Below are positions 49,616-60,545 of a DNA stretch of 64,000 nt, piece after piece. The stretch spans positions 9,619,012 to 9,683,011 of the forward strand of contig ML679960.1 in assembly GCA_007922225.1 (NCBI GenBank). Direction: 5' to 3'. This stretch comes from Emydura subglobosa. Taxonomy: Eukaryota > Chordata > Testudines > Chelidae. Made by a program: the position numbers and the translations under genes. The stretch's first letter is position 1; each line of letters begins with the position of its first letter. Below the pieces are notes generated by a model. It saw nothing but the letters and a program-made list of their open reading frames with translations, was not told where the DNA came from and ran no database searches.

Positions 49616-49620
<5 letters not shown>
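49283..49620. other. Unrecognised non-coding DNA
   Basis: About 340 bp of A/T-rich DNA between the inverted-repeat element and a CA microsatellite; nothing supported. Confidence 0.45.

Positions 49621-49646
<26 letters not shown>
49621..49646. repeat. (CA)n microsatellite
   Basis: Thirteen uninterrupted CA units, continuing from the preceding 'aaca'. Confidence 0.95.
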
Positions 49647-49650
<4 letters not shown>

Positions 49651-49767
49651 TGTGCCCCTCTGGTATCAATGGCAAAAGCCTTCACTAACTTTTACAGGAG
49701 TAGGATTTGGCCTCAAACAGTCTGCAACAAAAATAACTTTGCTTAATTACTACTTCCCTCAAATATA

Positions 49768-50847
49768 GTAGTAGTAGGCATCCTTCAGTCTTGAGAAACC
49801 ATGGGTATGCACCCTGGAAAGGTAAAAAATTTGCTCAGCCACAGTCGCGGCTGCCATAAAACCAGCTGAAGAGGCCCATTTGAGAGAGAATCTCTGCTGC
49901 ATTTGTCACATTTAAACCATTTTGGTTTGCCTTCTGCAAGCTCTTTTCTCCTCTGCTAAAATGGACTGCTTCCTCTCATAGCTTTGGAGACCTTTATTAA
50001 GCTCTTGTTTTCAAAGGCTGTGGTCCTGAGTGTTATCTTCCCAGTCATCCATACCCATGTCCATTTCTTTGAGGTCTCACTTGCACACATCCTTGAAATG
50101 CAATTTGGGGTGTCCTTTAGTTCTTTTTCCAGATGCCAATTTACTGTAGAGGATGTCCTTTGGGATGTGCCCATCATTCATTCAGCACACATGGCCAAGT
50201 CAGCAGAAGAGTCTCTGTTTAAGGAGTGTTTGCATGCTGGGTATGCTGGCCCACTTGAGTACCTCAGTATTAGGGACTCTGTCTCTCCAGGAGTTTCCAA
50301 AAATTCGTTGAAGACAATGCATATAAAAAATGTTGAGTCTTTTTTCCTGATGAGAGTATAAGTTCCATGTCTTGTTCCCATACAAAAGTGTATTGATACC
50401 TCAGGCATAATACTCGCAGATCTTTGTGTGTTCTGTCAGTTTATTCTTTTGTCGTCACCTCTTGTCAGTCTAGATATCGTTGTGGCAGCTTTTCCAATGC
50501 AGATGTTGAGTTCTGTTTCAAGTGAAAGGTTGACTGCAATAGTGGATTCCTGGTATGTGAACTCATTCACCACTTCAAGTTCATAATTATTTATGTTGAT
50601 GAAGGGTGTTGCTTCAACTTCTTGGCACATTATATTGGTCTTTTTTAAGCTTATAGTAAGCCTGAAGTCTTAGCAGGCTTTGGCAAAACTGTCCATGAGA
50701 TTTTGGAGATTGACTTCTGTGTGGGTTGTCACTACTGTGTCATCAGCAAGGAGGTGGTGTTGTATAAGGACCTCTTGAGTCTTGGTTTTAGATCTCATGC
50801 TTGCACGATTGAACAGCTTTCCATCAAATCTTGAGTGCAAGTAGAGG
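49768..50847 (-). mobile_element. 5'-truncated non-LTR retrotransposon with perfect 17-bp target duplication
   Basis: The minus strand encodes the C-terminal half of a reverse transcriptase. The catalytic motif is LADDTVV (50730-50750), then a stop (50670-50672), then a segment ending near 'IGKAATTISRLTRG' (about 50455). A frame change leads to 'GNKTWNLY' and 'RDRVPNTEVLKWA' (50385-50240) and a C-terminal 'DILYSKLASGKR'-like region in broken frames to about 49960. The 3' tail is short CTA repeats. The 17-mer tacttccctcaaatata flanks the insert on both sides (49751-49767 and 50848-50864), fixing both ends exactly. Multiple stops and frameshifts make it inactive. I do not assign the LINE clade. 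Confidence 0.93.
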
Positions 50848-50864
50848 TACTTCCCTCAAATATA

Positions 50865-52440
50865 ACCACCACATTTTCAAGGAGATTTAACTATATTGGA
50901 AATATGAAGGGGCAGTAAAAAGGTTACCTACCAGTAACTGTTCTTTGTGTTTCTCCTCTTTGTATTCCCACTTGTGAGATTGGCATCTCCTGATATAGCA
51001 CTGCAGTAACCTTTGAAGAGCAGCATCTGTTTGGGTCATGCGCCCCTGCCCCTCTTCTCTATGTGAAGGATTCCACAAGTATAAAAGGATGTGTGGCCTT
51101 GACTGCTCCTTACTGCCTTCTTTAATTCTGGTGAGTCACAAGGGTGTGGAAAGAGGCTTGGAATAGAGACAGGCTAGCATCCTGAAAGAGATTAAAGTGG
51201 AGATGATTGCTGTTGGAAATTGGGGTGAGGACATAAACAGCACACAATCTCCATACAGAACACTGCTTATGGGAGAATCAGCCATTTCATCCCTTGGACG
51301 TAGTTATGTTTTTTTACAGAATATAGGATAACTGCTATATATGAAAGTCTTACAAATGTCAGACTAGAGGGACTAAGACTGTTGTGATAAGATTATAATC
51401 TCATTTCATTTACAGTAGGCACCAAACCACTTCTGGGTAAATGCTGCAGGTGCAAACTAAAAGGTTCCTAGTTCTCATTAATGTAGATGTGGAAGTCCTT
51501 TTCAAACAGGACTTCCATGTCAATAGTCATGAGGCAGCTGGCCCGCTCCTCACAGGTCTAGATGAAGTCCATGACCAATACACACCTTTTCTTTTAAATA
51601 ATGAAAGCTAACAGACCATACTAACTTAAAAAACAAAAATAGCCCCACAATGGCAGACAAAATATCAAGGAGGGAAATGTTGAGGTAAATGCATACAATC
51701 GGAGCTTTTTGCACCTTTGGTGATTAAGAAGGAACTGAGGGACAATCCCACTTATACCACAGAATCCTCTTTGATGGGATGGATAGGGAGGGGTGAGAAG
51801 ACAATAGTCTTAAGAAAATTCCACAGTTCAGTGCCAGGAGCCATCAGTCCTACAAATGAGACTATGCTGAAACCATTTAAAGAAAAGTAAGCTGTTTTTG
51901 AGCTAAAGGAAGACAAAGAAATGATAGACTAAAGTCAGGGGAGGTTCCTGTATAAAAGTTTTAGTTTTTGGCAATGAAAAAGAAATCAAAACCCAAAGCA
52001 TCTCTGCCAAAAATTAAAATTCTGAGATGCTGCCACAGACCCCATGGTAGTTGCAGTCCAGGTGCCTCATGCTCTATTTTTTTCCATGTGCTGGGATTCC
52101 TGGTTGGACTATATCACCCATGGCAAAAGAGGGGTCATCACTGAAACAGCTAAGAGAATTTCACTGACTGAGCCCTGTGGGAAGCCAAAGGAGTCCTAGG
52201 TACAGTGTAAAAATTGTTTTTTTTCAGTGAAACTCCTGAGGGAGGAAAATGGGGGAAACACTGGCAGAGCTCCCTGGGGAACAAGTCATCCTTCCCAGTT
52301 TAGGAAAATATAATCTGATCTTCCAGCACCAGGAGGAATGAGTCAAACTGCAGGAACTTGATTTAGGAACACACTATGGAACTGACAAACACTCCATTAG
52401 GCCAATGGACCAGCACCCATGCCTTTTTCTAATGTATGCA
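50865..52440. other. Mostly unrecognised non-coding DNA
   Basis: About 51950-52240 has phrases such as 'ttagtttttggcaatgaaaa' and 'catggtagttgcagtcca' that look like a decayed DNA transposon, without defined ends. The rest shows no coding or repeat signal that I can support. Confidence 0.4.
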
Positions 52441-52519
52441 TAGGCCCAAATTCTGCCCTCGTTCCATCTGCGTAAGCCCACAGCCTTCAGGTGCAAGGAG
52501 TGCAGAATTTGGCCCATAG
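52441..52519. mobile_element. Very short palindromic MITE
   Basis: 'ggcccaaattctg' at 52443-52455 is mirrored by 'cagaatttggccc' at 52503-52515 as a perfect 13-bp inverted repeat, enclosing about 47 bp. The unit is too small to encode anything and matches a class of roughly 80-bp inverted-repeat elements I recall from turtles. Confidence 0.8.
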
Positions 52520-54415
52520 TTGGGTAAATTTTATATCACAAACTGAATGTGAGTTCACATCAAGTAGTACTAGCCTCAGCATCAGAGTGAAACTTAATAC
52601 TGAATATGTTTTTATGATGCTTTATTTTTTCAAGTCAAAGCAGATCAAACTGAGACTATAGTCTGCCAGTTACACCTTCTTTCCACATTATCTTCATTAA
52701 CTCTCAAGCTTTCATCATGGCCTTTAAAATCTGTTGGGCTACAAAATGACCTCTCTTTGCTGAACTGGAACTAAGTGTGTTAATTTTATTTTTATAGCCC
52801 CTGAGATCACTGAGATGGCTTATAAATTACCTCACCTATTTGGGGCTCTCATTTTTTCACATTTGACTCCGGATTCCTCCTAAGCATAACAATTGGGCTT
52901 TTACTCACTAAACCTTTTTCAAGGTATAAATAGAAGGCAGTAGGATTTCAGCCTTAGCTCTGTATTTCCAAACCACCGTCTTTGATTTTTCTATTCTTCT
53001 GGTGACCCCAGCTTTCTGCATGGAATAGATTCATGTAAAAGCTATAAAGCGTATCAGTGTTTCTATATAATAAGTGAAACACTTTCAAAGCCTTTTTCTG
53101 TAGGGCTTAGAAGAAAGACTTAATCTCATGCATATCTATTACATTTTTTAAATACTAGAGGCAACAGTAAAAGTAACATTTAACAATACTACAATAAGAT
53201 ATTAATACCATGTGAATGAGCCAAATCTCACCAACGCTTAACTCAGACCATTTAAGTATTCAAAATTCACCCCTCTTAAAGGGTTTTTCCATTTATTCTT
53301 AGCAGACAAATCTTATCCTGAGTGTCCTCCAGAACTTAGTGACTGCTCCAAGCAACCCTCTTCTCCCCAAGATCTCAGGCCATCCACTTGCAATAGAGAT
53401 GCCCTAGCTTTATCTTTCTGTGTTGGAGCTAATGAGACCCACCTACTCTGGCTGCCAAATGGAGACCAAACCCATGTAGGGTCCTAGAATCTGACACACA
53501 AATAAACAGTCTCTACGCATACAATACTGAAGCCTTAAAACACCAGTCGGCATCTCTGGGGAGCGGGTAGTAATCCAGCCTCCCTCAGATTGCTGCTTCA
53601 GGGCTTTTAGTTTGAATAGCCTACACAATAGATGGCCCTGTTAGTTTAAACAACTGTAAAAGCTTGAATAAATCTAATCGGACTATTCATGCGCTTAAAG
53701 TTAAGCACAGGCTTAAGAGCTTTTTTAGATAAGCAACAGTGCCTGGACCATTGAAAGATAGAGTTCACCAGAAGTCTTGAGCCAAAGCATTTCACTCTTC
53801 AGCCTCTGCCCTTCAAATTACCTCATTTGAGCAAAGAGATAGTCTGCAATAGAGGTGATCAGAGCCATTTACATTGAATCATATTCCTGCTGGAATATGA
53901 GGTTTCATAGAAATCAAATAGCTTCATGAAATCATGTTGATTTCCATCAGAAATGTGTTTTGCAAGAAAACCGAAAAAATAATTCTCACAATATCAAGAT
54001 GTCCCATTTTGACATTTTCAGTATGAAACATTTTGGATTTTCATTTCAATTCAGAATGAAACCAAATTTCAACATCTATACATCCTTCACCAAATAGAAC
54101 TTCCATCCCCTGCACATCTCTATTCAGGAACACATCTTCCAACTGATCAACATTGCTGATAAACTCATGCTATTAACAAACTCAAAAAGATAAAGCTCAA
54201 CAGAACATACAGCGAGAGAGAATCCCCTGAGCCCTAAGTGCCACCTGGTTATATACACATTTAAGTAACTTTAGATTTACAGTGCATCTTAATAAAAATG
54301 TATCTGACGAACATTCACAAAGCCTACTATTCTTAAATGTGAATAAAAGACATGGAGTAAGTTTATTATGACTAAAACTCAACCATTTCCCTTTGTAAGC
54401 GCATGTTGTCTTCAG
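52520..54415. other. Unrecognised DNA with an A/T-rich element-like stretch
   Basis: About 53830-54110 carries the mixed gaaattt/tttcat texture of the agctggtc element family but lacks clear ends. Elsewhere nothing is recognised; open frames are at most 61 codons. Confidence 0.4.
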
Positions 54416-54548
54416 ATAGGACTACATTAGTGCAAACACAGGACCTCCCATGTCCACACTGGGGAGGTACAGCGCAGCACATTGGTACATATTGCATTTC
54501 ACACCCATGTAGTCTGAACTGTGGCACAATGTAGACATGCCTTTAAGG
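54416..54548. mobile_element. Short gtagaca-family element
   Basis: It ends gtagacatgcctttaagg, the family terminus, and starts with a decayed ataggactacattag. The middle contains 'tccacactgggg'. Only about 130 bp remain. Confidence 0.45.
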
Positions 54549-54749
54549 CCCAGAAAAACCGTATGTTTGCATCACATTTTTATGCCCATTCTCCAGTTAC
54601 ATAATCAACAATCTCCGTTCAGCGTCAAATATCTAACAACTGTTTTCACTAAAGATCATTAACCTATTTCATTAATGGAATTCACTGAAAAAAAATTAGG
54701 ATAAGAATTAAATTTCTCCAATATTATTAATTAACATTCATAGGATGAC

Positions 54750-54840
54750 TGTGCTGAGAGACTGGTTTCATGGTGCTAGGCAGTGTACAAATAGAGTAAA
54801 AGACACTCCCTTCCCCAAAGAGTTCATAATATTTCCCTGT
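54750..54840 (+). repeat. L2/MIR3-like fragment
   Basis: 'gtgctaggcagtgtacaaat' followed by 'agacactcccttccccaaag' resembles a widespread ancient vertebrate retroposon tail (tgctgtacaaacac... agtccctgccccaaagagctt). Short and decayed, so the family is uncertain. Confidence 0.4.
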
Positions 54841-55068
54841 CACACGTAGTATATAAAAAGGGTGGGAGGGGGAAAAAAGGCAGGAAGATAATAAAAAAAT
54901 CACCTAATGGTTCCTCCAGAGAGATCAGTCAATGGAGGGATGCTTTTGCTTTTAAAAGACTTCCATAGAAGGTGAGTTTTCCAGTTCTCCTAATCCTGAC
55001 ATAAACCTCCTAAAATATTTTCTGACTGAAGCCACACTTTAGAGATAACAAGAAAAAAAATCCTTTGA

Positions 55069-55222
55069 AGAGTGTCCCACTTTGGTTACTACAAAAGTAG
55101 CTCAATTCAAAGAACACAAGCCAAGCTGCACTTAGAGTTTGCAGAGGATGTTCTTAATAACCGATTAGCTGGTGCACTGAAAGAGAAAATGGATCCTAAT
55201 TCATATAATGGTCAGTGTGCCA
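55069..55222 (+). other. Possible coding exon or fossil exon
   Basis: From the codon after a stop at 55066-55068 the plus strand is open through 55284. The part up to 55222 encodes a polar, helix-prone peptide (FAEDVLNNRLAGALKEKMD near its centre), rich in Lys/Glu/Asn/Leu and unlike the Cys/Ser/Phe-rich chance frames elsewhere. Directly after it, gtaagt at 55223-55228 is a near-ideal splice donor. Acceptor candidates upstream (the ag of 'ctacaaaag' or 'attcaaag') have weak pyrimidine tracts. I recognise no protein family. It could be a chance frame, a lineage-specific exon or a decayed pseudogene piece. Confidence 0.22.
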
Positions 55223-55559
55223 GTAAGTACTGCACATTGGCAGGCTGTGGTTATCTGTTTTCAAGTTTGAAATACATCTTGTAAAAATCTTTACATGACT
55301 AAAAGTGTTTCTGATACTTTCCCACTCCCAACCAACCACCACCTTGTTTCATACTTTCACCTTAATATATGCAGTGAAAGCCAGTGCTTATTAACACAGC
55401 TTTTTCCTAGGAAACCTAGTGTGAGGATTTTGGAAGTGGTGGATCAACATACCCATTACGCATTCATATGTTGGCTTATAGAAAAAGAAAAAAAAATTCT
55501 TTCACTAAATGAGCTCATTGTAGGCACAAAAATTAAAAATGGTTATTGAACTAATAAAA

Positions 55560-55920
55560 CCAAGTTTACTGTGCTGAGCTGATCATCCAAAAGTTTCCAT
55601 TTACCAACTAATAAATCAGTGTAATATGACTCATAACCTGTAATGTCACTGCAATAATAGGAAAGGCTAAAAAGCCATCTTTGTAATTACTTCTATATTC
55701 TCTAATTAGAAGTTTATACAAATTAATGGCCTAGTAAATATTAACGGTGGATAACTGTGACCTGCTCAATGGTAAATTTTAATTATGGGGTTACAATTAA
55801 TTATGGCAGATAAAACTGTACATTCTAAATCACTATAATTAAAAAGCAATATTTATCCAGTATGTGTCTGATAAGAATTTAAAGATTAATTGTGTGTGTG
55901 TGTAACTTTTGTATTCAGAA
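55560..55920. promoter_or_regulatory. A/T block dense in homeodomain-type sites
   Basis: TAAT-core sites recur: ctaattag near 55701, aaattaatgg near 55719, tttaattatg near 55777, caattaatta near 55795, tataattaaa near 55836 and gattaattg near 55884. The block shows no transposon ends or simple-repeat character apart from a short GT-run near 55890-55901. This density is seen in many developmental enhancers but also arises by chance in A/T-rich DNA. Confidence 0.25.
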
Positions 55921-56362
55921 ATTGAAGTAACAAGCAATTATCCTTATGCTTTTTTCCATATTCAAAATGTTATACTATTGCATGCACAGTAGGGGATGAT
56001 TTCTGTGCCTCAGGAAACATGAAAACAGTCCAAAGGTTATGTCTTTCATTTATGTATTTAAAGTTCAAAATTCATGTATAAAATCTTGAACTGGGAAATT
56101 CAGCTCAGACTTATAATACTTACCAGGATGGGGTTTTTTTCCCCTATGCTTATTAAATGTGCTATTTGGCCTTGGTATTTTGACAATATTTTTCTTCCTA
56201 AATTGGAAAGTAAATCAAAGTTTCTGGCTGAAAATAATTTTTTTATTTTAAATTGTTTAGATGTTTAAACAACAATGGGCCAGTTCACACCTCTTAGAGA
56301 TAGATGAGATGAGAGCTAGTGTGACACCAAGATATGCTGGATCCATACCAAACATAGTGTAA

Positions 56363-56668
56363 AGAAAGGGCCCAGACAACGAGGCCTGATTTACTCCGAA
56401 AATTTAGGCCAACCTAGTTATGTCACTCACGTGGTATGAAAAATCCACACTCCTGAGACACACAGATTAGCCAACCTAATCTCCAGTATAGACACCACTA
56501 GATCAACAAAAGAATATTTCTGTCAACCTAGCTACTGCCTCAAGGGGGTAAAATTACTACAGTGTCAGAAACACCTCTTCTGTCATTGTTGCAAGTGTTT
56601 ATGCTACAGCCGCATAGTTGTAACACTACAGTTGTGCCGCTGTAGCACTTGTAGCATAGATATAGCCT
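56363..56668. mobile_element. Harbinger-like inverted-repeat element
   Basis: About 305 bp starting with a decayed aagggcccagacaacg and ending cttgtagcatagatatagcct. The interior phrases 'aggccaacctagttatgtca', 'gaaaaatccacactcctgag' and 'gtcaacctagctactgcctc' are those of an abundant turtle element I recall. It shares internal strings with 48984-49282. No transposase is encoded. Confidence 0.78.
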
Positions 56669-56759
56669 GAATGATGTATAAATACTCTTGATAAAACTGG
56701 TTTAAGGCAAAGGGACTATTATTCTGTACCAAAATTTTCAGTAAGTGTTTTCACTTTTC

Positions 56760-57110
56760 ATACAGGGTTTGATTTGAATCCACTGCTCAAAGTGGTGCTA
56801 GAGGGGAATGGCATGTAGTCACCATGTTGAGCATGTGCAAGGGTTGGAGGAACAGTGCAGTGGTCAGCTGGGCAGGATGATGGACAGAAAAGGGGAAAAG
56901 CAAGGTGGGTTATGGGGTGGGTGTCAGTCATGGCAAGGGCTTGTGAACAATCAGTGTGTGGGGTGTCAGTATGAGTTAGAAGCTAGATCCCCTTGTGCAG
57001 TTGCCATTTTGAAAACAGGGGCGGGTTTGGAGGGCAAAAAGCTTGGAATAGTTCCTGGCCCACATCCACACAAAATGGCTGCAGCCATGGGGGAAAAAAA
57101 GTAATTCTAC
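56760..57110. other. G-rich block of unknown origin
   Basis: A G-rich stretch with an open plus-strand frame of 98 codons (56808-57104) whose product is Gly/Gln/His-rich and unrecognised. It may belong to the same composite region as the Myb/SANT-like remnant that follows. Confidence 0.3.
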
Positions 57111-57199
57111 CCCAATTTTCAATTGTACCTTCTAGTACAACACAACAGTAATAGTAATAATGATAAGATATAAATATATGCTCTACAAGAAGGACGCTT

Positions 57200-57790
57200 A
57201 CCTGCTGAGCTCCCCTGAAGAGGATAATCAGCTTCTGTTCTAGGCTTGGATTCCAGCTGGGTTTGCAAACAGGCACTCTCAGGGTCTTGTGTGCAGAAGA
57301 GATATGTCTGTTTGGGATGAATTCCTTCTCCTCCTCAGAGTCCTGGTCTTCCTAAAAATCAACAGCCTCCTCAATGCTATCCACCCATGATTGGGGTGCG
57401 GTAATGGCATCTGTTGAAAAAGTCTTGAGGAACCATTTTATGAGGAGCTGGACCAGTGACAGGGGCACTGCTGGAGGTCTGAGTTTTGTTCCTACTATTA
57501 TCATAAAAGCATCGGAGTTCTTTGCTCTTGATGGGGCACTGCATAACATCTTGACTGTGACCGCTCTCAGACATCAATTCAGCAATGGAATCACAAGCCT
57601 CCTCACTGAAGTGGTTTCCAGTAAGGGCTGCCTGCATCTTCACTTCTCCCCAGATCAATGAGCTCTGCACAGCTCCAAGAAGATATAGGAGGCATAGTGT
57701 AATGCTGCTATAATAATGCTGAGGTATTAGTAAATGACCCAATCCTGGTGTCATTTAAATAGGAAGATGGAATCCAGTCAACTTGACCCT
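57200..57790 (-). pseudogene. Myb/SANT-like DNA-binding gene remnant
   Basis: The minus strand from 57754 gives a 125-codon frame. Its middle ('W-G-E-V-K... SIAELMSESGHSQDVMQC... KSKELR') follows the order of a trihelix Myb/SANT-like DNA-binding domain, as found in proteins derived from or encoded by PIF/Harbinger transposons. After a frame break an acidic serine/glutamate-rich stretch (about 57370-57310) occupies the place of the acidic linker typical of these proteins. The expected tryptophan-rich start is partly lost and frames shift several times, so it is a fossil. A related transposase is not seen in the window. Confidence 0.45.
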
Positions 57791-57984
57791 GGAGCAGTGG
57801 AGGGTGCACAGAAAAACAGACAGATTGCTGGGCATGTCACCATGACCAATGCAGGATAGCTGTTGTAGGACTGCCAACATAGTGCAAATGAACAGTGTGG
57901 ACATGAACACAGGTCTGCAGTAATGCAATATGCAATGAATTTGCTATACTTTCATACCATAGCAAAAACTATGCTTTAATAGAA

Positions 57985-58100
57985 GAGCTACTATGCTTTA
58001 TGGTTTGTGTCATGTGTACGCAGATCATTTTAATGTGCACAAAACCCATGTGCATTTTAATATGCACAGTAACCACACCACCACGTAAACAAGCCCTTAA
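57985..58100. mobile_element. Possible fragment of the gtagaca family
   Basis: It ends acgtaaacaagcccttaa, similar to the gtgtagacaagccctta terminus of this family, after a stretch with repeated 'ttttaatgtgcac'-like strings. The other end is not found. Confidence 0.3.
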
Positions 58101-58616
58101 ACTCTAACTCTAATTCTCCTGCTGCCTGAGTTTTGTCTACTTGTGATTAAAGGAAAATGGATTCTGTGCTAAATAGAATAGCTGTAAGAAATAGTGTGTT
58201 AAATTCTGAGCATACGGCTAGATTGTTATCTCTTTACTGATGTTGATCTCCGTGGGACTACATAAAAGTAAAGTTATTCCACTAGTGCTCATATGAAGTA
58301 GTGTCTGACCTATAATGAACATCTTGATCTTTTGGAGGAGCTGCAGATAAAACTACCATTTATACATTTAATTTAGGATCTTAAACATGGTGGGTTTTTT
58401 TTTTTTTAATAGACTTATTTCTTTAAGAAAAAGATATTTCAATTTACCTTTAAGTCCTACACAGGCAACTCCCCTTCTATGCTATAAAGATTTACTCAAG
58501 TGTAAATGAGTCTGTTTTGGAGAAGGTGGTGAGATTTATTGCTTTTGAAAAGTGAATGATTTAGGAAAACTATTGGGGGAAAAGAAAACCCATTTACCTG
58601 TAACATATGCCGCAGA

Positions 58617-58695
58617 TAGGAGGGGCCTGTGTTATACAGAACATCAAACTAGATAATCACAATTATCCCTTTTGGCCTTGGAATCTATGAATCTG
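58617..58695 (+). mobile_element. CR1 LINE 3' end (sense), short
   Basis: 'aggggcctgtgttatacaga' leads into 'aactagataatcacaattat' and 'tttggccttggaatctatga', the terminal CR1 sequence with its short octamer-like tail. It is a roughly 80-bp truncated insertion. Confidence 0.85.
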
Positions 58696-59875
58696 CCTCC
58701 TCACTTGATGTCAATTGACCACTCTGTTTTAATGAGAGGAGTGGGTAATTTTACCCAAGCTGTCACAATCGATTGATTCCATTCAAAGAAGCAAGGCAAT
58801 GCTTTCATGAATATTTTACTGTATACCTCTCAACATACTTTGCTGTAGAAAAGCCAATTCCTGCTATAAAAAATGAATAGGGAATGATGTTTGAGGTGGG
58901 ACCTTGACACAAAGAAAAAGGATAAGTGAGAGAGACCTGCTCCTGGAGATTAGTCTTCAGTAGCTAACATAAGGCATTTTTAGGCTGTTGGTGAATACGC
59001 TTGTACAGCACAAGTACATATGAAATTCCTAGTCTATATCTTTATTTGAGGAGACTAGGAGAAGGAGGGAAAATATACTGGTTTTAATTGATCTTGATTT
59101 TGTTACTTAGAGTGTAGAAGTATGCACCCTATTTCCTGTCATTTTGTGTAGGGCACTTTACAAGGTGAGGTTTGTTGTTCTGGTATAGCACATTAAATGC
59201 CTTCCCTCATTCTCAGTTGTATATTCAGGTGTTTTATGGATGCTTTTTTTAATGTTTATAAATAGCATCCCCTTACAAGTCTTATGATGCATGTACAATC
59301 TTATAAAGAATATATAGGGAATGTTGTGCAAGGAGAGAGAGGGGGCACAAGTAATGCCTACCTCCCCTAGTAATGTCCCTGCATAGGGGTCCGCTATAAT
59401 GCAATAGGGAGAGTAATCACTGTGCTAGCCTCCTGAAAGGGGCCTTGAATGAGAGGGGTGAAAGTCAGACCACAGTCTCACCCCCACTTCATGGCAACCA
59501 GTAGAACAGACTTGGAGGGCAAAGGGCATGCACATTTCCATTCCTCCATGAAATATGAGGCTTTTTTGCTTCAACATGACCAGCAGTGCCCCAGGAAGCA
59601 TTCTGGATGAGTCAAGGGTCCTCCACTGAAAACACCCTGCCCCCAGATATTTATGTTTCAGGAACTGTGATCTTGCAAGGCCCATTCACCTTAAAGGCAA
59701 GTCATTTTAATATATTTTTATTTTAGTATTACGTAAATACATATTATATAAATGTTAGCATAAGCTCTCCTTTACACCAGGGCAGTGCTTCACAGGGCTA
59801 TAGTGATATGTGAAACAGGCATGCAGTTGTGGTGTTGGGCCCAGATTAGATTAAGATTATTTTTAAAAGAGATCT
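58696..59875. other. Unrecognised non-coding DNA
   Basis: Mixed composition. A G-rich patch occurs near 59330-59345. The 86-codon minus-strand frame at 59425-59685 has no recognisable domain. Confidence 0.45.
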
Positions 59876-60545
59876 GTCGCAGTGTGCTCCACTCACTGCT
59901 GGTCTAACACCTCCTTTTGGTCACTCTGGGGAATAGCTCTAGAGCCCAGTGCCCCCCATAGCAGTTTGCAGGCTGTCACACTGATTCTGTCTCAAGCACC
60001 TCTTACTCCACAACCCACAGAATCCTCTTTGTGATTTACCCTTCCAGCTAGGTCACTCGGCATTCCCCATTCTGGGCTTCAGTCCAGCACCTCTCCTCCT
60101 ATTCATCACCCTGGTACCACTCCCTCAGTAGCTGGCAAGGGAACTCAAGCCCACCCCCTGCTCTAGATTCCAGTCCAGGGACCCTCAGCTGAACAGTACG
60201 GGGCTGCTTCTCTCTGCCCTCACCAATCGTTCCTTGGACTGCTTCCTGCACTCTAGTTCTCCTTCTCTCTGTGGGTGTACCAGCTCCAAGAACCCTCCTC
60301 TCTCTTCCCACAGACAGACTCACTACCCTTTCACAGCAGCTGGCCCAGGCTGTAGCCAGCTTCCTGACTTTATAGGCCCCACCCATTCCTGCATAGGTGA
60401 GCCTGTTCCTAATTAGCTGCCTCCAGCCAAAAGCTCTCTTGTTTGAAGCCTAATTAGCTGATTGGGCCCACTTGGCCTAATTCTGCTCTTGCAGGGATCT
60501 CACCCGATCACATCTGGTTCTTTTTATTCCACATAGTGGTGCTAC
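59876..60545 (-). repeat. C/T-rich LTR-like interspersed sequence (antisense)
   Basis: The phrases 'actccctcagtagctggcaa' and 'gattccagtccagggaccct' are characteristic of an LTR-like turtle repeat that I remember in this reverse orientation. The block is GC-richer than its flanks and opens frames of 60-95 codons on both strands. Exact ends and target duplications are not visible, and no retroviral gene is attached. Confidence 0.45.
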
